Positions 55,691 through 64,000 of a stretch of 64,000 nucleotides of DNA are shown here, piece by piece. A model generated the notes under the pieces. That model was not told the origin of the DNA. It ran no database searches and saw only the letters and a list, made by a program, of their open reading frames with translations. Position 1 is the stretch's first letter. Each line of letters begins with the position of its first letter. The stretch covers positions 92,146 through 156,145 of the forward strand of contig RSEH01000098.1 in assembly GCA_006503475.1 (NCBI GenBank), read 5' to 3'. This stretch comes from Stentor roeselii. Lineage: Eukaryota; Ciliophora; Heterotrichea; Heterotrichida; Stentoridae. A program made the translations under genes and the position numbers.

Positions 55691-56593
55691 TTTCTTTATT
55701 AGATCATCTTTTTACCTATTTATCAAAGTTATATGAAAGTTTTAGTTTACCTTCCTTAAAGCTTTATATCAGGTATTTATTGACAATCTTGAAAAATTTA
55801 ATGAATTTAAAGTTTTTTGTTATAAAATTGCATAATGATTATTTGATTTAGGTAATGTTTCGAATATTTCAGTGATTTAGCTGAGTTTTGATAATTTTTT
55901 ATGAACGATGTTCAAATTTTAACAAAAATAATAATTTCAGTCGAGTAGATTAGATGATCAAACGAACATTTATTCCTTAGTTCAATCTAAAAAATTACAA
56001 CTCTTATCACCTTTATACAAAACAATTAGCTTGATACTAAACTTATGCTCCTTTTCACCATTATAAACAAGAAGTTTTATTCTATCAGACTTTATTTTGA
56101 AAGTTTCTGAAATTAAATAAAGAGCATATATATAATTAAAATAAAATTTTTCAGTATAAATCTGACATTAATCCAGCTACAAGAGATTCTATCAACGGAA
56201 AAAGAAATATCGGAAAATTAACAGAAGCAGATAATATTTATTCGTACTTACATATTGAAATTTTCTTATAGTTTAAATAAAATCAAAGAATTAAATATAG
56301 GCTTAGTTTCTGTTATTAATGCATCACTGGAAAAGTTAATAAATTATTTAGAAAGTTAATAATTACACAACCTGATATGATCTTTATTTATGACTATATT
56401 GAATATTAAGACTTATATAATGAATTTCTATAAAATTCAAACAAATAAGATTTTGAAGAGATTCAACTTTAAGCAAATGCTTGAATAAGTATCTTTATTT
56501 TTAAAGTTTTTTTAAGATTTTTAAATTATTTCTTATAGGTTTTAAGCTGTCAAAACTTTAAGGATTTGATATTAAAATTCTTGCAGGGTCATC
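55691..56593. other. AT-rich spacer between copy B and relic C
   Basis: About 900 bp without an acceptable open frame. It may contain unrecognisable remains of the C-terminal end of relic C, but I cannot align any part. No RNA gene or repeat seen. Confidence 0.5.
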
Positions 56594-57870
56594 TTAAAAT
56601 CCAGTAAATAGGTATTTTAAATAGTTTGATGGTAAAAACAGGCATGTTATGGTGAAAGAGTTGAAGATTTTTAAAAATTTCTTGGTTGCAGCATCCCAAA
56701 TATTATTCATAAATTTTGCTTGCATGATCGATGAAACTTCTACTGTTACTTTCATTTTACTTAATTTCGATATAAGGTCATACAAAGAAATTCATTCTAG
56801 GATAAAAAAAATTCACATGATGATATAAAATCACATAATTATTTACTGTGTTTACATACGTTTTTTAGTCAAATTAGACAACACTAAGTTAATTATGCGA
56901 AAACCTACAGAAAAGCATTTAAAACTCGCAATTAATTTCAATACTAATATTTTTTTTCAACAATACTCCTTTACCTTGTTAAAAAGATATTGTTAAATTA
57001 ATTTAACTCTCGATACAAATTCTCATGCCTGAAAAAAAAAATTAAATTTAGCAAGATTCGCATAATAAATCCTGATACAGTCATTAGTAAAGTTAGTAAA
57101 AAGTACTTTTTTTCAAAGAAGTCAGAAGTTTTAATTTTAAAAATGAATTTAATAATATCTATAATTTATACAAACAGGAATTAAGAAGAAATTCACTACT
57201 AATTTATTAATATCTAATTTTAAACTTTGCTCTCTATTTTTAGTAAAAGCTAACTAAAAAAAATTAAATAAAAAATAAAAATTTTTGTAATGAATTAACT
57301 AAAGCTCAGTTTCCAAACATTAAAAATTCCAGTATTTCGTTTTCATTAATATAAAAACAATTATTTTTGAGAGATTTAAAGGAGTTCTCAATTAATTTAC
57401 TCAATAATAATTATTACCTCTCAAGTATAAGCTTATATCAACGACTTTCATTACTTTATTTCAGTATTGAATGACTTCTGGTGAAAAAACGTAAATCTTT
57501 ATAATGAATAACGAAGAAATTTGTTGAAACTGAAATTTTCTATCAAGTTTTAGTCCCAAACTTAAATAATCATAAGGCCATTTTACCTACTATAAATTTT
57601 TAAGCATGAACGAGTTGATATTGGAAATTGAGCCCCTTTGATCTGTTCTTTCTTTCAAAATCCCGCAAATGATTATACAATATTTAACACCTGAGACAAT
57701 TATATCAGTCTATGAGTTCCTTGTCAAGCATATAACTCTAAAAATACACCTTAATAAACAAGCAATATTTTTGTTATATTGAAGATCCAAACTCGAATAA
57801 AGTTCTAAGTAGATTTTTTTGATGACACTATAGAGAAACAATGTGGATAATTTTTTTAAAGTTTAATTTT
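56594..57870 (-). pseudogene. Relic of the zinc/WD40 family (copy C)
   Basis: Three blocks on the minus strand still align to copies A and B in the right order. The block at about 57740-57870 matches the first WD40 blade (aacaagcaatattt then cccaaactcga-like). The block at about 57300-57680 matches the middle blades (for example cccaaactta...aaggccat and ttctttctttcaaaatccc). The block at 56594-56785 encodes NIWDAATKKFLKIF..., matching WDVSKRKIYKS of copy A. Many indels and stops occur. The N-terminal end is missing where copy D begins. It appears closer to copy A than to B. Confidence 0.72.
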
Positions 57871-58005
57871 TTTCGATCTACAGTAAATTGTTAGAATATT
57901 ATTATCAACCTCTCTTTGAATTCAGATTTGTAATCTCTTTCTTATAAATAATTATGTTTGGTTTATATCTAAAAATATGCAAATTAAAAATTATTCATTT
58001 CTAAG

Positions 58006-60041
58006 CTAAATTATTAAATCTTGGAAAAGACCTTTATATTCCTTGTTGTTCACAGAAAATTTCATAAATTCTTTTAACGTTGCGAATTTTTTTATAATAT
58101 GATTAGATTTGAGATCAAACAAATAAACTAATTTTTTTAATGTTAAGCAAGCAAGTACTTCCCCACTATTTGAGAATTTTATATGATGAATTAAAGTAAA
58201 AGTATTTTTTAAAATGCATTTGTCGATATTTTTATGTAAATCTTTGATAATTATTTTTTCCAATTCTAGGCTAAAAGCTAAGAATCTACCACAATTTGAT
58301 AGTGCCAAGCTTTCAATATGTTTATATTCACCCTTTAAAAAGGTATTAAGCAATTGATTTTTTTCAAGATTCCATGTTAAGAGCTCTTGATCAGAGCAAG
58401 AAGCTGCTATAGGTGCATCATTTGCTAAACAGGTAAAGCGGATTATAGAAGTATGGCCTTTCAGCTCTAAATTTATTTTAGTACTTTCGATTTCCCATCA
58501 TCTTAAAACACAATCTGAGGATCCAGTAAGTAAATATTTTCTACACCTTGATAAAGATAAACTATAAGCAGCTGAATTCAAAGGAAGATGGAATTTTTTT
58601 GTTATTATTTTATTTAAAACATCCCATAAACTAAAAGCAGAATCTTGGCTTGATAAACGATAAAAGTATTATCTGATGCAAGGGCTAATGAATACTGATG
58701 AAAACACTTAAATTTTGAATCTTTTATTTCATATGTGTTTAAATTTAATCTAAAAATAGTTGAGCTGGACATATAAACTGCGTATGCAAGGCTATTTAAT
58801 ATTTCGAAATGTAAAAATTTTCCATCCATTTCTAAACTTCTTAAAGCTTCACAGTTTTTAACTGAATAAATAAATAAAAAGTAGTTTAAATGAAATGAGG
58901 CGAAATATTTATCATTTCTTGATGAATTTAAAGCTATACATTTTTATGAGCTTTTTCGAATTACTTCTATTTCACTACATGAGCAAGATTCTAATAGAAC
59001 TACTGATCCATCATCAAGTCCAAGCAATGCACATAATTCATTGTTAAATAAATGAAAGCAATTAATTTTAGAACTTGAATTGTAGGACTTCTCTATTTTC
59101 ATTTTGGTATTTAAAATTGATATTGTTTTATTTTTAGCTTTAAAAAACTTAGAGGTTAAAAATCCAAAAGAAATAAAGTAATGTATCTCACTGCCACTAA
59201 GATAATAAATAATTTCGTAGGTTTTTAAACTCCATATATTTAAATTTTCAAAGCTATCCCCACTAAAGGCCTGCAAGTCAGAAGAATCAATTTTGATGGT
59301 GTTTATAGGATGCTTATGGAATTTAAGTATCTTTAAAATCTTGTTTTCTTTAAATTTCCATAAACATATTAAACTTCCACCTGAAATAATCAAATCTGAC
59401 TTTGAGCTTGTGGCTAAACTTATCACTGGTGTTTTATGTTTAATTAAGTAATTAATATTCTTCAAATTTTGAACATCCCAAACTCTAACTACACCATCAA
59501 GTCCGCCACTAACCAAGAAATTTTGATCATATGTTAAAGCCATACATGTAAATGAACCTATTACATTAGTTAGAAATGATCGTTTAATGTTAGATTGATT
59601 AAATAATTCGCAGTTTTTCAAAATATCAATTGAATAATAGTTTTCAATTTCTCTCATTGAATTCGGATTTAAACTTTTTTTTTCACTGGAAATCCTATTA
59701 ATAAAAAATCTATCTTTTTTAGAAACACTTCCTTTTCTTAAATAATCTTTCAAAGTTAATATAACAGAATCTAATTTATTTAGAGTTTTACTGCATAATT
59801 CCTTGACCCGCTGCTGAATTTTCATCGTTTGATACAAGACTTAATTTTTTATTTCAAGTAAAAGTTCTAACTTTTTGCTAATCAATTCAGAATTTTTTTG
59901 ACTCATATGATTGAGAACTTTTGATATAAAGTGGTGCTTATTCTTTGAAATATGACTCCACAAGTGATTTTTGCAGATAGAAATATTAGAACAAGGGCAG
60001 AAATACTCTGAAAGTCTTGGACAATAAAAGCATGAAATCAT
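58006..60041 (-). pseudogene. Recently disabled zinc/WD40 family gene (copy D)
   Basis: The 2,036-bp span matches the length of intact copy B (2,040 bp) and aligns from the Cys/His N-terminus (C4, C7, C15, C17, C23, H26, H30, H37 all kept) to the tail EYKGLFQDLII. It is broken by an in-frame TAA at 59838-59840 in the coiled coil, a TAA at 58944-58946 between blades, a one-base loss near 58650, and a TGA at 58498-58500. Only four clear lesions suggest recent loss. If any are assembly errors the gene might be partly functional. Confidence 0.83.
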
Positions 60042-61053
60042 TTTTTTATATTTATATTCATTAAGTCAACAACTGAATATAAATATTCGAATATACAACC
60101 AAGTTGAGTTAATTATGATAACTTGGATAAAATTTTAATTAAAGTCTCGGATTTTCAAAAGGTTTCTAGTTAAAAACAGAACTAAAACCTATCAAATTTC
60201 TAATTTTTAGACTTAAAATCGACCTAATTAACTTATAAAAGATTTTTGAAATATTTTCTTACGAAATTTTAGAAACATTTAAAAATTAAGATTACCAAAG
60301 GCTCACCTATCCTGTATAAAGTTAGAATGAAATAATTTTTGCAATATTTTGTTCAAAGAATTTCGTTCTATTTCTAATATCAGATTGATCACATTTTAAG
60401 CTATTTTATATGGTTCTAGTCTCAAATACTTGTCCAAATAATAAAGATAAATTTAAAATGAAACAAAAATTATAAATTCTTAATGAATATATTTAAGAAA
60501 TTCAGGATTTAACTATATCATCTTCCTTACTCTTGACCTTACTCAAAGAACTTCTCAATAATGATAATTTCAAAATAAAAGTAATTATCTGAGAAATGAA
60601 ATCGATGAAGACCTTGAAATAGACATATTTTTTTCTTAAGTATTATAATACAATCCACCTTCAACTTGAATAATTAGATAAGTAATCTCCCGAGTTTCCT
60701 CCAAACCCAGATTCAATTCCATGCTGATAAAATAATGGCATCAAACAAGTTTTCCAAAAGCATCAGCCTCAGTTTCAATTTCATCATGACATGCATCATC
60801 ATGGTTTTAAACTTGCCTTAATTTGAAGATGTAGTGATTATCTAATTCAAAGCACAGAATAATTAGTAAGCCATGAATGTAACTAATTTTTTGTTAAAGA
60901 ATAAAATTCTCAGGCAGAGTGGCTGAGCCATACTTATTCATTTGTGAGGTAAAAACCCAAATATAAACTTCCTATGAACAACGAATACATATTATATTTA
61001 AAGCATATAAATATATACAAATTTCAAAATTACATTTATTCGCAGTAATATAA
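60042..61053. other. AT-rich spacer (about 1 kb)
   Basis: Between the divergent starts of copy D and the gene at 61054. No acceptable open frame. A short GC-richer stretch at 60910-60930 (ggcagagtggctgagcc) looks like the 5' end of a tRNA-Leu/Ser but no tRNA follows. Confidence 0.5.
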
Positions 61054-61998
61054 ATGGATTTGATTATAGTCAAAAGAGGAAGACCCAAAAAGATCTCAGA
61101 AGAATCCAAAGCACTGGCCTATCAAAAGTTCCTAAACCAAAAAGAAGATAAAGAAAAGACTCTCTGTGGCTTACAATTGAAGTACGTTCAAGAATCTTTT
61201 TCTGATCAAATCCGAAAAATCATTAGAAAAATTCCCATCACAGCTAGACTTCCAAATTTCTTAAAAATTCTTCCAATAGTAAACCTTTTAGAAGAAGCAG
61301 CAAAGATCCTAATGATGAACGAAACTGAACTCATTGCAGTCAGTTTTGTTTTCAGTAAAGTTTTTAATTTAGGTGTTGATGTTAATCCTGAAGAACTGGT
61401 CTTCGTGATCTGTTTCGCAGCGAAGGTCCAGATGGAGAATGATGAAGAACTTATCGAAAAATTGCATCAGAAAATGAGTTTTCAGATCAAAGGGTTCAAT
61501 GAGTGCTTGAAGACCATCTTGGAAGTCGCGACTTTTTCAGTTAGTGACCTTGTGAAAGAATATAACAAATTTGATTGGAAGACTGAAACTGTGAATTACT
61601 TGTATTATGTTGATGATGTTTTAAGATTTTGTCATCCTTATCAGTCATATAAAAGGCTGGATAAGGAGAAAAAGAACAAAAGTATTGAAAAACATAAAAA
61701 AAGTAGAGAAGGTTACCAGTTTAAGAGAGTTAAAAAGGAAAATTTTAGAATTATGGAATTGGAGGATGTTAAGGGAAAGTTTAAGAGGGAAGGTGGATTG
61801 ATGAATAAGGAGATTACATTTGAGGACTTAATGCCGATCGAAAAAGTTGAAAGTGATGAATTGAAGCTTGATGAAGTTTTGGATCGAGGAATGAATGACT
61901 ACTTAAAACTCGATATTAACAGCCTTTCGAACGATGGATTAAATGAAAGGGAACACTTCGATTCATGTGATGAATACTTTCTAGAAACCACCTTTTAA
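61054..61998 (+). CDS. AT-hook-like helical protein, unknown
   Basis: 314 aa. VKRGRPKK at residues 6-13 fits an AT-hook minor-groove motif. Residues about 50-195 are all-helical and could form a cyclin-box-like or other helical bundle (LLEEAAKILMMNETELIAVS...), though I do not recognise a family with confidence. The remainder is Lys-rich then acidic. A DNA-binding or chromatin role is suggested only by the hook. Start context is TATAAATG; the gene is flanked by long AT-rich spacers. Confidence 0.72.
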   Translation: MDLIIVKRGRPKKISEESKALAYQKFLNQKEDKEKTLCGLQLKYVQESFSDQIRKIIRKIPITARLPNFLKILPIVNLLEEAAKILMMNETELIAVSFVFSKVFNLGVDVNPEELVFVICFAAKVQMENDEELIEKLHQKMSFQIKGFNECLKTILEVATFSVSDLVKEYNKFDWKTETVNYLYYVDDVLRFCHPYQSYKRLDKEKKNKSIEKHKKSREGYQFKRVKKENFRIMELEDVKGKFKREGGLMNKEITFEDLMPIEKVESDELKLDEVLDRGMNDYLKLDINSLSNDGLNEREHFDSCDEYFLETTF

Positions 61999-64000
61999 TC
62001 AGTTAATATCAAAGATTTGATTAGATAACTATAGAGATACTTTTTTATTATCTTAGCTTTTCACTGTTATATCTATCTATTCTCTTTCTTCTTCCAATAA
62101 CATCGATTTCCTGCATATAAATTAATAGATTACATCTTTTAAAAACACAAGAATATAAAATAAAAAATATTTAATAAGAAGAGGATAAAATAAGAAGAGA
62201 TTACCCAAATAGACTTTCCACATTAAGGTAATCGGATCTATTTAAATCATTAGAGCAATATTTATCAAAACTAAATTCATAATATTTACGCTAGTATACT
62301 CTATAATATTTACTTCAGTCATTATTCAGAAAAATTAAATAATCAATTGATTTTTATGCCTTCGTTTGATAAAAATTTAAAGTTCTGATCATCAAAACTT
62401 ATATATTTCCAAGGAGCAAGGCAAAGTCTTTATGCAGGGACAAGATTAATTAAATTATTTGAAAAGGTAATTAAAAGATAGTAATTTATTATATATGATT
62501 ATTTTTTTTAAGATATTTAAATCCGGGGTACCTTCAGGGAATCCGATGTAAATCCGGGGGCTCATTATTTAAATAGATCCTATTTATTAAATATTATTAG
62601 CAATTTAAGATTCTTGCGGAGGATGCTAAAACTATTATTCTAAGTTATTAAAGTTTTTGTCATAATAAACTTCATCATTTTAATATGAATAACTTAATAG
62701 CTGGTGCTTTTTTAAATTTATAGTAATCAATCATATAAAACATTTTGCGATCTACAGCGAAATAATTGTATAATTTTGATTAATTCTTATAATTTTTAAC
62801 GCTTTAAACTTTAACTAACATCCATGATATAATAATTCATTTATTAATAGTAAATTGGAAAATAGTTTCGACCTTTCAAATTGGCATTGGAAGGTTAATT
62901 TGAATATTTAAAAAATCTTATTTCATTATTTTTCTAGTTTTGTATTTGGTAAACAAACCCGATTTATGATTATAATAATACCACTTTCTGTCTCCTATCT
63001 TTAATTACAAAAAGATGTCTGATAAATTTTAATTTGTTGGATTCAAAGATTTCCTTGAATCTTGAACTGTAGCCCGAGCTGGACCTATTTCATGATCTTG
63101 TTGCTGTTTAGACTGAGAAGAAACGAATGAATATTTTTTTGATATCTGAGATTTGATATTCAATTTTTATTCTAAAATTTTTACATATAAATCTTTAGTA
63201 ATTTATTTATTGAAGACAAAAAAGTTCATTATAATTTAAAAATATTGGACCAATACTATAGAGGCAAAGTTTAATTAACAAAGTCTTAAACAAGTTCATA
63301 AAATAACTAAAATTTAGATTGAATTTTCTAATATATCATCTTTAGACTATTCTACTCACCAATTTGTAAACTTGATCAACAATAATTCTATTGATTAAAT
63401 ATTGTTCTTTTTATATTCTAAAAATTATTAATAAATATCTTATCATTTTAGATAAAATAATACAATTTTAATCATGTCTACTTTTCAAACAATAGGTCTA
63501 CATTTTTTATTTTGTCTACAAATTTTTGTAAATCTCCTTATGTCTACTTTTAATAATAACAAAATACTTAGATTGTCCAAATTTATATGACCTTCATCTA
63601 GGCTATTCTAAAATAGCGGATCACAGTTAAAGAGCTTTTCTGTACTACTCTTAGCTATCATCATGAATATTATATAAGTTTTTCGATTAAAAATACAATA
63701 ATTGAATGCTTTCTGATAAGATAATTAAATTTATGATCAAATATCACTTAAAATTGCTATTTTTATAAATTCATAACAGTAAGAGAAATTGAAGAGTGTA
63801 GAGATTTGGCATATTTATCATTTGTGATTTAATTACTTAAATTAAATCTATTAGTTTTAATATAACTGATAAATTTCAATTGCAAATATTATTTAACTCA
63901 ATCATCGGTCCTACATTCTCTGTTAACATTTGGATAAAAGCTCTAAAAAATTCTCAAATTCTTGAATTTTTCAGTTCAGATAATTTTTCATTTACTATTC
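61999..64000. other. Gene-poor AT-rich tail (2 kb)
   Basis: No frame of acceptable length or composition on either strand. Notable items are two copies of aaatccgggg about 29 bp apart at 62520-62560, and four copies of gtctac within 63475-63550. No tRNA, rRNA or transposon signature seen. It could be a chromosome-end-proximal or regulatory region, but nothing proves it. Confidence 0.5.

Noticed and set aside
60910-60960. tRNA-like start ggcagagtggctgagcc
   Set aside because: No acceptor-stem partner, anticodon arm or T-loop follows at the right distance.
1-64000. Transposons, CRISPR arrays, rRNA genes
   Set aside because: No transposase or reverse-transcriptase motif, no regularly spaced repeats, and no rRNA-like conserved blocks were seen; the repeats present are a gene-end duplication and coding repeats.

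Overview
This window looks like macronuclear DNA of a heterotrich ciliate, most likely Stentor or a close relative. The evidence is: very compact AT-rich gene packing on both strands; use of the standard genetic code (TAA, TAG and TGA all end reading frames; TGA ends the spliced 21697..22656 gene); and five introns of exactly 15 nt (22555, 25851, 27943, 32855, 49160), each GT...AG with an A at position 10. Intron size and code are known Stentor traits; the species call is inference.

Left part (1-8.4 kb): coiled-coil proteins, a small tail-anchored protein, a RING/TRAF zinc-finger protein, a PX-WD40 protein, a seven-TM protein and a decayed TRP-like channel pseudogene. From 8.4 to 19.4 kb runs a head-to-tail series on the + strand: MORN protein, mitochondrial acyl carrier protein, alpha/beta hydrolase with a UIM, IQ protein, a 2,143-aa ubiquitin protease and a small zinc protein. 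Four of its junctions are 9-48 nt.

Middle part (19.4-51 kb): coiled-coil proteins, a C2H2 protein, a TBC Rab-GAP and a Rab GTPase (membrane traffic), a HAD/FCP1-like protein with altered catalytic residues, SERRATE/ARS2, a protein kinase, a DHHC palmitoyltransferase, a mid-SUN protein, an EXD1-like protein, a TORTIFOLIA/SPIRAL2-like microtubule protein, an EAF1-like HSA-SANT protein, an SOS1-type Na+/H+ exchanger, a cold-shock-domain protein, a large coiled-coil EF-hand protein, a short 3-hydroxyacyl-CoA dehydrogenase-like protein, ribosomal protein uS13 and a U1-type zinc-finger protein. Genes are separated by as little as 1 bp (convergent) or 4 bp (divergent).

Right part (51-64 kb) differs: more AT-rich, wider spacers, and a same-strand tandem family with an eight-ligand Cys/His N-terminus, coiled coil and WD40 propellers. 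Two copies are intact, one is a fresh pseudogene and one is a relic. One AT-hook-like gene follows, and the last 2 kb holds no recognisable gene.

Most unusual signals: (1) the tandem zinc/WD40 family in birth-and-death evolution; (2) sawtooth switching of base skew, and hence of synonymous codon choice, inside single genes over about 1-2 kb; (3) 15-nt introns that all carry an in-frame stop, one splitting a Met codon; (4) extreme start-to-start and stop-to-stop packing.
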